Part shown: piece by piece, positions 24,381-32,820 of the stretch
How positions within the stretch are numbered: position 1 is the stretch's first letter
How the letters are laid out: every line of letters begins with the position of its first letter
Assembly (NCBI GenBank): GCA_016932165.1
Contig: JAFGDK010000073.1
Span: forward strand, 1-35,747
Length of the DNA stretch: 35,747 nt
Direction: 5' to 3'
From: Anaerolineales bacterium
GTDB lineage: Bacteria; Chloroflexota; Anaerolineae; Anaerolineales; UBA11579
Made by a program: the position numbers and the translations under genes
The notes under the pieces: model-generated
The model's input: the letters and a program-made list of their open reading frames with translations, nothing else
Told to the model about the DNA's origin: nothing
Database searches by the model: none

Positions 24381-24877
24381 CAGTTCCCCCTGTAAATATT
24401 TTCTTGCAGGCTGGAAAGCATCTGCTCATAATGGCCGCCGTGGGCAGTGAATTTCATGCTGCGGTGCTGTTCCTGGATATAGTGCATCTGCAGGAGGAGG
24501 TGCTCCTCTGGCAGCGCATGGATGATCTTTTGCGCCCATTCCACCACCAGCGGGCCTTCTGCCAGCAGCGCATCCAGGTCTAAGTCCTCAGCTTCCATCG
24601 GGTGGTCCAGCCGGTAGGCATCCAGGTGGGCAAGGCGTTCAGCATCTGCCCGCCGGTAGATGTTCACCAGCACAAAGGAAGGGCTGGAGACCGCATCGGA
24701 CGATCCCCATCCGGCAGCCAATCCCTGAACCAGGGTGGTTTTGCCGCTGCCCAGTTCACCATCCAGGCAGACCACATCACCGCGTTCAAGCAGCGCGCCC
24801 AGGCGCATGCCTACCCGTCGGGTTTGGTCCGGACTGCGGCTGAAAAATTCGAAGGCGTTGGCTTCAAGGATCGGCAT
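24380..24877 (-). CDS. tsaE: tRNA threonylcarbamoyladenosine biosynthesis ATPase TsaE
   Basis: This 165-residue P-loop ATPase starts at ATG 24877 and carries Walker A GELGSGKTT (40-48). It has the family motifs VSSPSFVLVNIY, LAHLDAYRL and VVEWAQK. It drives the t6A complex through a cycle with TsaB and TsaD. An upstream extension of the open frame to 24970 lies in the promoter region and is rejected. No Shine-Dalgarno is visible; a TATAAT lies only ten bases upstream of the ATG, so the message may be leaderless or nearly so. Confidence 0.9.
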   Translation of the reverse strand: MPILEANAFEFFSRSPDQTRRVGMRLGALLERGDVVCLDGELGSGKTTLVQGLAAGWGSSDAVSSPSFVLVNIYRRADAERLAHLDAYRLDHPMEAEDLDLDALLAEGPLVVEWAQKIIHALPEEHLLLQMHYIQEQHRSMKFTAHGGHYEQMLSSLQENIYRGN

Positions 24878-24887
24878 GGTATTTAGG

Positions 24888-24916
24888 ATTATAAGCCAGA
24901 TTTGACTGGCGCGGAA
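24888..24916 (-). promoter_or_regulatory. Possible promoter of the tsaE-led run
   Basis: On the minus strand TATAAT lies at 24893-24888, with a weak TTCCGC -35 at 24916-24911 and a 17-base spacer. The spacer holds a 5-bp inverted repeat (GCCAG, six bases, CTGGC). The expected start near 24881 would leave about four bases before the tsaE ATG. Confidence 0.45.
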
Positions 24917-24942
24917 GTCGCCGGGGAGAGGAGCTTGTGACT

Positions 24943-24971
24943 TTGACATTCTGCTTCGAATAGCATACAAT
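24943..24971 (+). promoter_or_regulatory. Near-consensus sigma-70 promoter
   Basis: TTGACA at 24943-24948 is a perfect -35. After exactly 17 bases TACAAT at 24966-24971 matches the -10 at five of six positions. It directs transcription of the membrane gene at 25021, with an expected start near 24978 and a leader of about 43 bases. Confidence 0.7.
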
Positions 24972-24984
24972 TAGTTATAACTAA
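24971..24984. promoter_or_regulatory. 14-bp palindrome over the transcription start, likely operator
   Basis: TTAGTTATAACTAA at 24971-24984 is a perfect palindrome. It begins at the last base of the -10 element and covers the expected start. A further half-site, TTAACTAA, lies at 24993-25000. A dimeric repressor of the MarR, TetR or PadR type is plausible. It differs from the inverted repeat upstream of the padR gene, so a different regulator is expected. Confidence 0.55.
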
Positions 24985-25020
24985 ATTATATATTAACTAA
25001 AACAATATACAAAGAGAAAC

Positions 25021-25503
25021 ATGTCCCCCCATCTGATCTTCAACTATCTGGTCCTGTGGACTGTGATCGGGGCGGCCGCCTTCAGCCTGGTGGTGGTGTA
25101 TTTATTCCGCAGCGGACGGGTGTACGATGCCCGCAACGAGGGAGGCCACTTGAAAGCAGAAATGCCGCGCAAAGGCCTGCTGACTATGCTGGGCTTCCTG
25201 GTGCTGATCATCGGCTTCATTACACTGAGCAACTATCTCAGCCTGGTGCGCCGGGGAATGGCACTTACCTATTGGCCGCTGTTTGGCCTCAACCTGGCGT
25301 TGATCCTGATCCTGATCGTCTATGACACCTTGGTGATCGATTGGTGGGTCATCGGGCACTGGCGGCCGGCTTTTCTCCAACTGCCCGCAGCCATGGATAA
25401 AGACCAGATGAAGGAACACATCCGGCGCTCTTTTGTTGTCGCCCCGCTGTTCGGTCTGCTGCTGGCCGCCCTCAGCGCAGGGGTAACTATCTGGTTGTGG
25501 TGA
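25021..25503 (+). CDS. Unknown four-helix membrane protein
   Basis: This 160-residue protein has four predicted membrane helices (about 6-28, 54-72, 82-104 and 135-158) and a basic, charged loop (SGRVYDARNEGGHLKAEMPRKG). The last loop before the fourth helix contains MDKDQMKEHIRRSF. I do not recognise the family. It has its own strong promoter with a palindromic site, so its expression is probably switched by a repressor. A weak GAGA lies before the ATG. The gene converges on the PLP enzyme, with three bases between stops. Confidence 0.7.
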   Translation: MSPHLIFNYLVLWTVIGAAAFSLVVVYLFRSGRVYDARNEGGHLKAEMPRKGLLTMLGFLVLIIGFITLSNYLSLVRRGMALTYWPLFGLNLALILILIVYDTLVIDWWVIGHWRPAFLQLPAAMDKDQMKEHIRRSFVVAPLFGLLLAALSAGVTIWLW

Positions 25504-25506
25504 AGA

Positions 25507-26742
25507 TCAGGCTTTGACGATTTGCTCAAGAGCCGCACCCAGTACCTCGATCTCCTCCTCCCGATTGTATTGTGCCGCCCCAATGCGCACCATCCCGCCG
25601 CTGTCTTCCACCCCCAGGCGTTCGGTGACAGCTAACGCATAATAATTCCCGCTCCACACAAAGATCTCCTGTTCCGCCAGCGCCCGGGCGACTTGCTCAG
25701 GGTGCTTGCCTTTCACATTGATCGCCACTGTTGGCACGCGCTGGCTGACATCATCCGGGTCATCCTGCCCGTAGATTATCACTTCCGGGATGGCTTTCAG
25801 CCGGGAGAGCAGGGATTTGCTGAGTGCTTGCTCATGAGACTGGACAGCCCTCATCCCTGACCGCAACAGCGTCTGGCGAGTATCACTGCCGCCTCCATTG
25901 AAAGTCTTTCCGATCCAGGCCAGGTGTTCCAGGGCGCCCAGTACCCCAGCAATTCCTTCAAAGCTCTGGGTGCCGGTTTCATACTTCTCTGGCGGCAGGT
26001 TGGAGGCTGGACGGACCTTGTAGGCTTTCATTTCATCCAGGAGGTGATACTTACCGTACAGCAAACCGATGTGCGGCCCATAGAATTTATACGCCGAACA
26101 GGCCAGGAATTCAACATCCAGATCGCTGACATCTATGATTCCATGCGGGGCATATTGCACGGCATCCACATAGACCCAGGCACCAGCAGCATGCGCCATC
26201 TCGGTGATCTGCCTGACTGGGTTAATTGTGCCCAAAGCGTTGGAGGCATATCCTACCGCCACCAGTTTTGGCCTTTTCTCCAAAGCGGCTTCCAAAGTAT
26301 CCAGCCGGAGCTTACCAGTCTCAACATCAAAGTCCACCCATTCTACCTTCAGCCCTTTGTCTTCCGCAATCAGCGTCCAAGGGGTGATATTGGCATCATG
26401 GTCCAGGCGGGTGACTACGATCGTATCGCCTGCTGTGAACTGCCTGGCAAGCGAGCGGCTGATGTGCAGGGTAAGGGTAGTCATATTGGGGCCAAAGACG
26501 ATCTCTTCCGGCCGTGAAGCGCCTAGAAAGGCGGACGCTGCAGACCGGGCCTCATCCACCAAGGCATCAGATTCCCGGCTAGTGGCAAAGGTGCCCCCAT
26601 GATTGGCATTGGTACGGATCAGATACTCATTTATCCGGTCGATCGCCGTCTGGGCGATTTGAGTCCCCGCCGGGCTATCAAAAAAGATTGCCGGGCGCGC
26701 CAATCCAGGAAATCTGCTCCGCACCAGATCAAGATCGAACAT
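25507..26742 (-). CDS. Cysteine-desulfurase-like PLP enzyme (aminotransferase class V, VC1184-type)
   Basis: This 411-residue class V aminotransferase fold protein has the PLP-binding lysine K219 in ACSAYKFYGPH, D193 in YVDAVQYAPHG and H115 in RLDHDAN. The overall sequence, from FFDSPAGTQIAQTAIDRINEYL to the ATSRESDALVDEAR segment, fits the cysteine-desulfurase-like VC1184 family (TIGR01976). The C-terminal active-site loop of true desulfurases carries a Cys after GxHC. Here the equivalent region reads VWSGNYYALAVTERLG, with no Cys, so desulfurase activity is doubtful. The true substrate is unknown. No iron-sulfur genes lie next to it. Confidence 0.88.
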   Translation of the reverse strand: MFDLDLVRSRFPGLARPAIFFDSPAGTQIAQTAIDRINEYLIRTNANHGGTFATSRESDALVDEARSAASAFLGASRPEEIVFGPNMTTLTLHISRSLARQFTAGDTIVVTRLDHDANITPWTLIAEDKGLKVEWVDFDVETGKLRLDTLEAALEKRPKLVAVGYASNALGTINPVRQITEMAHAAGAWVYVDAVQYAPHGIIDVSDLDVEFLACSAYKFYGPHIGLLYGKYHLLDEMKAYKVRPASNLPPEKYETGTQSFEGIAGVLGALEHLAWIGKTFNGGGSDTRQTLLRSGMRAVQSHEQALSKSLLSRLKAIPEVIIYGQDDPDDVSQRVPTVAINVKGKHPEQVARALAEQEIFVWSGNYYALAVTERLGVEDSGGMVRIGAAQYNREEEIEVLGAALEQIVKA

Positions 26743-26761
26743 GGATACCCTCCGAGTTTCG

Positions 26762-27790
26762 TTATCTGTTTATACTTGCCTTCACCACCCAGCGGTCCAC
26801 GCCGCCGAGCTGGTACTTGTATTCCTCATCGCCGCGCATCAGGTCGAAGTCTGAATAACCTGCCTGGATGGCTTCCTCGATCAGCAGCCCCATCAGGCTG
26901 ATCCCCGGGGAGAGGCTGGCAAATTTCTCCGCCTTGGCCGAGTTGTAGACCCATACCTGGTTGTTATAGACAAAGTTAAAGTAGCCGGCGGCCTTCTCGC
27001 GGCCCACCAGCATGAAACGCAGATCCAGCCAGCCGTGGTCAAACCCGGCCCGGGCGATGGCCTGCATCTGGGCTTCCATAGCCTGATTGAGAAAGGCATT
27101 CTTGTCGGCTTCTTCACGCATCATGGTAATGAAGCCTTCCATCTCGGCGCTGAGATCATCTCCGCTTTCGACCTTTGTGATCGTCACCGGGATAAAGTAG
27201 CGCAGTGCGTTTCGCATCTTGCGGAGCATCTCTCGCCGGTAGCGGCCGTCCAGCCCTTCCATGTAAGCTTCAAAAGTCTCCGGCAGGGCAATCCTGGGGG
27301 CCGGCTGCAATCGTTGCTGGGAGAAAGTCAGGGCGTGTTTTTCTGCGGCCGAGGAGAGTGCCGCCAGGCTGGGGGAAGCTTCCAGCAAATTGAACAATTC
27401 CAGCGCTTCCCATGCAGGGGCATCCGGACCGGTGAGGTGCGCCAGGGCGGCATCCAGAAAGGCTGCTAAATGCTCTGGCAGGGCCAGCAGGTCCAGAAAA
27501 TCGGCGATCTCGATGCTGCCCAAACCAATCAAAACGGGCAATCCGGCATGATTCTTGCTTAAAAATAATGGAAGCGCGCCAACAAGTTCCCCGCTGGCAT
27601 CCCGTCCAAGGATGACATAAAGCTGGTCATCGGCTCCCCATTCACCGCCGCCGCGGTGCTGCCACCAGGCTAGCAAGAATTCGTGGCGTAAAAAAGGAAC
27701 ATCCGTAACCGACTTTGCCAGCAGCCTGTTCCATGGTGCAGAGAGCGCATTCCAGGACTGGTGCGACCGGATGATTTCAAGTTCGATCAT
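26762..27790 (-). CDS. CelD/BioF2-like GNAT acyltransferase
   Basis: This 342-residue protein of the acetyltransferase_6 (CelD/BcsL, BioF2-like) group carries two GNAT-like halves. The first includes LYVILGRDASGELVGALPLFLSKN and the second RFMLVGREKAAGYFNFVYNNQVWVYNSAKAE, then FASLSPGISLMGLLIEEAIQAGYSDFDLMRGDEEYKYQLGG. Family members often act on polysaccharide or peptidoglycan-type substrates. It precedes the PLP gene by 19 bases, so a shared transcript is possible. A TTG at 27802 is also open, but ATG 27790 follows GGAAAAGG. Confidence 0.82.
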   Translation of the reverse strand: MIELEIIRSHQSWNALSAPWNRLLAKSVTDVPFLRHEFLLAWWQHRGGGEWGADDQLYVILGRDASGELVGALPLFLSKNHAGLPVLIGLGSIEIADFLDLLALPEHLAAFLDAALAHLTGPDAPAWEALELFNLLEASPSLAALSSAAEKHALTFSQQRLQPAPRIALPETFEAYMEGLDGRYRREMLRKMRNALRYFIPVTITKVESGDDLSAEMEGFITMMREEADKNAFLNQAMEAQMQAIARAGFDHGWLDLRFMLVGREKAAGYFNFVYNNQVWVYNSAKAEKFASLSPGISLMGLLIEEAIQAGYSDFDLMRGDEEYKYQLGGVDRWVVKASINR

Positions 27791-27850
27791 AACCTTTTCC
27801 AATCAAAATATTGAGACTTCTACTCCGATACCCGGATAGATTTTACCAGT

Positions 27851-27856
27851 TATAAT
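27851..27856 (+). promoter_or_regulatory. Possible -10 element overlapping an unused ATG
   Basis: TATAAT at 27851-27856 overlaps the first in-frame ATG (27855) of the downstream gene. If this hexamer is the -10, the start of transcription is near 27863 and translation must begin at ATG 27888. A TTGAGA at 27811 is too far to be its -35. Confidence 0.4.
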
Positions 27857-27887
27857 GGACACCAAGGCAACTACGGATAAAAATCGT

Positions 27888-30212
27888 ATGGCAGAGACTG
27901 ATCTGAAAATCATTCCATTAGCCCGCAAGATGGGCCGCAAGCTGGATACCCTGCCGGGGCTGCACGTCGCTGAACCCCCGCGCCGGGCTTCTCGCAGCCG
28001 CAGGGCAGATAAATTGATCCTGCTGCTTTCCTTTGATGGTCCTTCCTTCTCAGACGAGCGTTTGGCTGATCTGCTTACCCGCCTGGAGGGAATCTATTAC
28101 CAGAAGACCGGTTCCACCACCTCCGCCATGCGGGAGTTGATTGAGGAACTCAACAACCTGATCTTCAACCTGAACCTAAAATATGCCGGAGAACGCCCTC
28201 AGGTGAGCGGCACGATCGGGGTAATTGTGGTGCGCGGAGACTTATTCTTCCTGGCGCAGTCCGGGCCCGGACACCTGTTTGCCCTCCTGCCGGGCAAGGT
28301 GGACTATCTCCATGATGATCATCTCAACATGCGCGGTTTAGGCACCAGCCGCACAGCGACCGTGTATTACGCCCAGCTGCAGTTCGCCCCGGGTGACCGG
28401 TTTATCTTTTCCACCACCTTGCCGGACGGCTGGGACGCCAATACCTTTACCGCGGCGTATGATGCCACATTGGAAAATGCCCAACGGCTGTTTCTTGCTG
28501 ATGCCGGAGACAACCTGGTGGGCGTGATCATCGATGCGGAAGCTGGTACCGGAAAATTAAACCTGCTCCAGCCGCCGGCAATGCCGCTGGCACAGCCCCA
28601 GATCCCTTCCCGCCAGGCAGATGCGCACCCGATACCTTCTCCTCCAACCACCCTGGCACCGGAGCGTAAACCGGCCGCAATAGAACAGACACCGCCAGTT
28701 GTATCTGCTCCTCCTCCAGCTGCGCCGGAGCAAAAACCGCCGCCCCGCAAGCGGGTGGAGAGCCGTTCTGCCGGTGAGAACCGCGCTGTTTTTCAGACAG
28801 AACCCAGCCTTGCACCCACCGAGACCAGTTGGGAACCGGAAGGACCACAACCGCGCGGCCGGAGAGGCCGGTCTTCATCTCTCCAGGCGCGGCAGGCCGC
28901 TGCCAGCCTGGCCCCGGCTTTGCTCAAGGGATTGACCCGACTGCAGAATTTTGGGCGGAGCGCGCTGCTCAGTTTGAAGAAGATCCTGCAGCGGATTATG
29001 CCCGGGGATGAGCTGGGCAAGATTCCTACCAGCACGATGGCTTTCATTGCCGTGGCTGTGCCCTTGCTGCTGGTGACGATTGCTGCCCTGGTTTACGCCC
29101 AGATCGGCCGTAACAAACAATACGAGCACTACCTTTCCCAGGCAGAGATCATCACCCAGGCAGCTCTGGCAGAGGATGATATCAGCTTACAGCGTGAAGC
29201 CTGGCAGCAAGCCGTCACTCTTGCGGACACTGCCCTCAGTTATCTGGCTACCAGTGAAGCCGAAGCGCTGCGCCAGCAGGCGATGGATGCGCTGGACAAT
29301 ATTGACCAGGTGGAGAGGCTCACGCTTGAGGATGCCATCTCTGGTACTCTGTCTAATTCCATTAAAATCCGGAAGATGGCGGCTACTTCGCGCGAACTTT
29401 ACATGCTCGACATCAACTCTGATTCGGTCATTCACGCCCGACTGACTGGCTCCCGTTTTGAGATGGATTCCGATTTCCATTGTGGGGCAGGGAAATACGG
29501 TTCGATCATTGTCAGTGATCTGATTGACATCGCTCTGCTGCCGGATAACCCTGATAAAGCGGCCCTGGTTGCCATGGACCGGGGCGGCAACCTGCTGTAC
29601 TGCTATCAGGATGATAAGCCCCCGGTGGCGATCACCCTCACTCCGCCTGATTCATATTGGGGGAAGCCGATTGCCATCACCGTAGAAAACGACAAGCTTT
29701 ACGTACTTGATGAGCAGTTGAACATGGTCTGGTTCTACAATCCCTCCGATCCCAGCTACCAATTCCGGGATGCACCGTATTTCTACTTCACCGACGAGGT
29801 CCCGAATATGCAGGAGACGGTTGACTTTGCCGTTGACCAGGACAAGCTGTATTTATTGTATGTCGATGGACGCACCACCACCTGCACCTACACAGGTTTG
29901 GAAGAAGCGCCTGCTACCTGCACCTCACCCGCCCTGTATGAGGATACCCGCCCCGGACGCACCCCGGCGGAAACCATCTCCGATGCCGTTTTTTACCAGA
30001 TCCAGCACACCCAACCGCCGGAACCGTCGCTCTATTACCTGGATCCGATCAACCGGGCGGTCTATCATTTCAGCGTCAAGCTCAAGCTGATCAAACAATT
30101 CCGCCCAGAAGAGGGCCTTGAAGAGGGGTATATCACCGCCTTTGCTGTCAGCCCCACCAAGACCATCTTCCTCGCCATGGAAAATAAAGTCTATCTGTCG
30201 CATTTGCCCTGA
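27888..30212 (+). CDS. Membrane protein with degenerate PP2C-like domain and C-terminal beta-propeller
   Basis: This is a 774-residue protein. Residues about 42-225 follow the PP2C/PPM plan: LLLSFDGPSF, GTIGVIVVRGDLFFLAQSGPGHL, and FAPGDRFIFSTTLPDGWDA. The usual aspartates of VADGMGG, ANVGDSR and SDGLWD are mostly replaced (AQSGPGHL; STTLPDGW), so it is probably inactive as a phosphatase. Residues 230-345 are a Pro/Ala/Arg-rich linker. One membrane helix lies at about 383-404. Residues 409-480 are helical, and 485-774 form strand repeats like a six-bladed beta-propeller (ELYMLDINSDSVIHA; DKLYVLDEQLNMVWFY; KLYLLYVDGRTTTCTY). It likely senses or scaffolds across the membrane. It lies just before priA, five bases apart, and start ATG 27855 is less likely. 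Confidence 0.7.
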   Translation: MAETDLKIIPLARKMGRKLDTLPGLHVAEPPRRASRSRRADKLILLLSFDGPSFSDERLADLLTRLEGIYYQKTGSTTSAMRELIEELNNLIFNLNLKYAGERPQVSGTIGVIVVRGDLFFLAQSGPGHLFALLPGKVDYLHDDHLNMRGLGTSRTATVYYAQLQFAPGDRFIFSTTLPDGWDANTFTAAYDATLENAQRLFLADAGDNLVGVIIDAEAGTGKLNLLQPPAMPLAQPQIPSRQADAHPIPSPPTTLAPERKPAAIEQTPPVVSAPPPAAPEQKPPPRKRVESRSAGENRAVFQTEPSLAPTETSWEPEGPQPRGRRGRSSSLQARQAAASLAPALLKGLTRLQNFGRSALLSLKKILQRIMPGDELGKIPTSTMAFIAVAVPLLLVTIAALVYAQIGRNKQYEHYLSQAEIITQAALAEDDISLQREAWQQAVTLADTALSYLATSEAEALRQQAMDALDNIDQVERLTLEDAISGTLSNSIKIRKMAATSRELYMLDINSDSVIHARLTGSRFEMDSDFHCGAGKYGSIIVSDLIDIALLPDNPDKAALVAMDRGGNLLYCYQDDKPPVAITLTPPDSYWGKPIAITVENDKLYVLDEQLNMVWFYNPSDPSYQFRDAPYFYFTDEVPNMQETVDFAVDQDKLYLLYVDGRTTTCTYTGLEEAPATCTSPALYEDTRPGRTPAETISDAVFYQIQHTQPPEPSLYYLDPINRAVYHFSVKLKLIKQFRPEEGLEEGYITAFAVSPTKTIFLAMENKVYLSHLP

Positions 30213-30217
30213 GTCTT

Positions 30218-32776
30218 ATGCCGCCTACTTATGTGGAAGTTGCTGTGAACGTCCCCGGAGTTTCCGGGGTGTTTCACTATGCCCTCCCTGATACGCTTGT
30301 AGAGGAATTTAAGCCCGGTCACCTGGTGGAAGTGCCGTTTGGCCGCCAGCAAGTACAGGGCATCATCATCCGCCAGGTAGCTGAACCAGAGGTCAGCGAG
30401 GTCAGGGAAGTCACTGCGATCCTGGATCCGCGCATCTCGCTTACCCGGCAGCAGATAGACCTCGCCTTTCAACTCCAGCAGCAAACCCTGGCAGCTTTCA
30501 CCGCCTGCCTCAGCCTGATGCTCCCCCCCGGGATCAGCCAACTGGCAGATACCCTCTATACCCTCGTCCAGACCCCGGCCAGCCGGAAAGACCTGCATCC
30601 CAATGAGAAACTGATCCTCAAAGCGCTGCAGGAGCGCGGCCCCCTGCGCGGGAGGCAGCTGGATAAAGCGCTGCCCCGGCGGCACTGGCGGGGACAGGCC
30701 CGCAAGATGGTCGCCCGCGGCTGGCTGACCGGTCAGCCGGTGCTGCCCCCGCCCCGAGTACGTCCGCGCTATATCCGCACGGCCCAGCTGGCTGTGCCCC
30801 CTGAACTGGTTGCCCCCGGGATGCAGGGGCTGAGCAAAATACCAGAGGTGCAGGCCCGCCGCCAGCGGATTTTGGACTTCCTGTGCCGGGAACCCGGTCC
30901 GGTGGATGTCAGCTGGGTGTATGCCGAGAGCGGCAGTAAGCTGGATGACCTCAAACGCCTGCATGAGATGGAATTGATCATGCTGCGAGAGCAGGAGCAG
31001 TGGCGCGATCCGCTGGCCGGCCTGGCCTACGACCCGGCTTCTCCACCGCCTCTGACCGCTGACCAGCAAAATGCCTGGGATCAGATCAGTGCGGCGTTGA
31101 AGCGCGCCTACCAGGCAGACCCACCTCCGCCGATCCTGCTGCACGGTGTCACCGGCTCTGGCAAGACCGAGCTGTACCTGCGCGCCGTGGCGGAGACTCT
31201 CCAGGCCGGGCGGCAGGCGATTGTTCTCGTCCCTGAGATCGCCCTCACCCCCCAGACAGTGCGCCGCTTCATGGCCCGGTTCCCGGGGCGGGTGGGGCTG
31301 GTGCATTCCCAGCTCTCCAGCGGCGAGCAGTACGATACCTGGCGGCGCGCCCGGGCCGGAAAACTGGAGGTGATCATCGGGCCGCGCAGCGCCTTGTTTG
31401 CCCCATTGCCTGATATTGGCCTTGTCGTGTTGGATGAATCGCACGAGCAGTCTTATTACCAGAGCAACCAGCCGCCTTATTACCACGCCAGGGACGCGGC
31501 AATTGCGCTGGCCCAGATCAGCAGTGCGGTGTGCCTGTTCGGCACCGCCACCCCAGACCTGACCAGTTTGCACCAGACTCAAAACGGCCTCTGGCAGAAA
31601 CTGACCCTCCCGGCTCGGATCCTGGCCCACGCCGATACCGTGGCCGCTTATGATAAAACCTATCACACTGCTGCCCGTTACCAGCAGGCTGGGGAGCAGG
31701 CGGCGATGACCGACCTGCCCGCCGTCAGCCTGGTGGACATGCGCGAGGAACTCAAATCTGGCAACCGCTCGATCTTCAGCCGCAGATTGCAGCAGAAGCT
31801 GGCCGAGGTGCTGGAGAAAGAACAGCAGGCGATCCTGTTCCTCAACCGGCGCGGCTCGGCGACCTATGTCTTCTGCCGGGACTGCGGATATACCCTAAAG
31901 TGCCCGCGCTGCAGCACCAACCTGACGTACTACCTGGGCGGGATCCACAACCCGGATGAGACACAATCCGGCTACCGCGACCGGCTGATGTGCAATCACT
32001 GCGGCTATACCCGCCAGATGCCGTCATCCTGCCCGGAGTGCGGCGGCAAACATATCCGCCATTACGGGATGGGCACCCAACGGGTGGAGGAGGAGGTCAA
32101 CAAGCTTTTCCCCGATGCCCGCACCCTGCGCTGGGACCATGAAACCACCCGCACAAAGGGCGCCCATGAGATCATCCTCAGCCACTTCACCAATCATCGC
32201 GCGGATGTGCTCATCGGCACCCAGATGCTGGCCAAAGGGTTGGATCTGCCGCTGGTCACGCTGGTGGGAGTGGTATTGGCAGATGTCGGCCTGACCCTGC
32301 CGGATTTCCGGGCCAGCGAGCGCGTCTTCCAGGTGCTGGCTCAGGTGGCCGGACGGGCCGGACGCAGCCCGTTGGGCGGCGAGGTGGTGCTGCAGACCTT
32401 CAACCCTGAGCATTACGCCATCCAGGCGGCTGCCAGGCATGATTATGCCGGGTTTGCCGAAAATGAACTGGTCTACCGCAAGCAGATCGGCTACCCGCCT
32501 TTCAGCCGACTGGTGCGCCTGGAATACCGCCACCTAAAGGCCGAGGAGGCGGAGAATGAAGCCCAGCGCATGGCCCGCTACCTGCGTTTGCAGATCAAGC
32601 AGCAGGGCCGCCGCGCCACCGACCTGATCGGCCCGGTGCCCTGCTTCTACGCTCGGCTGGACGGCTACTACCGCTGGCAGATCATCCTGCGCGGCCCCGA
32701 CCCGGCCTCCATGCTGGCTGGAGACGAGAACCTGAAGGACTGGCGCCTGGAGACCAATCCGCAGTCGCTGCTGTGA
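30218..32776 (+). CDS. priA: Primosomal protein N', replication-restart helicase PriA
   Basis: This 852-residue superfamily 2 helicase restarts stalled forks. Residues 1-95 form the 3' DNA-binding domain (VEVAVNVPGVSGVFHYALP). The Walker A is GVTGSGKT (310-317). Motif II reads DESH (406-409) where DEEH is usual. Eight cysteines between about 553 and 608 form two zinc sites (FCRDCG, KCPRC, MCNHCG, SCPEC). The segment between the second and third Cys pairs (LTYYLGGIHNPDETQSGYRDRLM) is somewhat longer than usual. The C-terminal helicase motifs (TQMLAKGLDLPLVTLVGVV; QVAGRAGR) are intact. Confidence 0.94.
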   Translation: MPPTYVEVAVNVPGVSGVFHYALPDTLVEEFKPGHLVEVPFGRQQVQGIIIRQVAEPEVSEVREVTAILDPRISLTRQQIDLAFQLQQQTLAAFTACLSLMLPPGISQLADTLYTLVQTPASRKDLHPNEKLILKALQERGPLRGRQLDKALPRRHWRGQARKMVARGWLTGQPVLPPPRVRPRYIRTAQLAVPPELVAPGMQGLSKIPEVQARRQRILDFLCREPGPVDVSWVYAESGSKLDDLKRLHEMELIMLREQEQWRDPLAGLAYDPASPPPLTADQQNAWDQISAALKRAYQADPPPPILLHGVTGSGKTELYLRAVAETLQAGRQAIVLVPEIALTPQTVRRFMARFPGRVGLVHSQLSSGEQYDTWRRARAGKLEVIIGPRSALFAPLPDIGLVVLDESHEQSYYQSNQPPYYHARDAAIALAQISSAVCLFGTATPDLTSLHQTQNGLWQKLTLPARILAHADTVAAYDKTYHTAARYQQAGEQAAMTDLPAVSLVDMREELKSGNRSIFSRRLQQKLAEVLEKEQQAILFLNRRGSATYVFCRDCGYTLKCPRCSTNLTYYLGGIHNPDETQSGYRDRLMCNHCGYTRQMPSSCPECGGKHIRHYGMGTQRVEEEVNKLFPDARTLRWDHETTRTKGAHEIILSHFTNHRADVLIGTQMLAKGLDLPLVTLVGVVLADVGLTLPDFRASERVFQVLAQVAGRAGRSPLGGEVVLQTFNPEHYAIQAAARHDYAGFAENELVYRKQIGYPPFSRLVRLEYRHLKAEEAENEAQRMARYLRLQIKQQGRRATDLIGPVPCFYARLDGYYRWQIILRGPDPASMLAGDENLKDWRLETNPQSLL

Positions 32777-32820
32777 TGACTAGCTGATAGTTAATTGGTT
32801 TGGTCAGTGAGGAGGTTCGG

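Noticed and set aside
30191..31666. Long open frame of about 490 codons on the minus strand opposite priA
   Set aside because: It lies wholly opposite a clear priA with intact motifs, has low-complexity His/Gln/Gly-rich content typical of antisense translation of GC-rich coding DNA, and has no recognisable domain.
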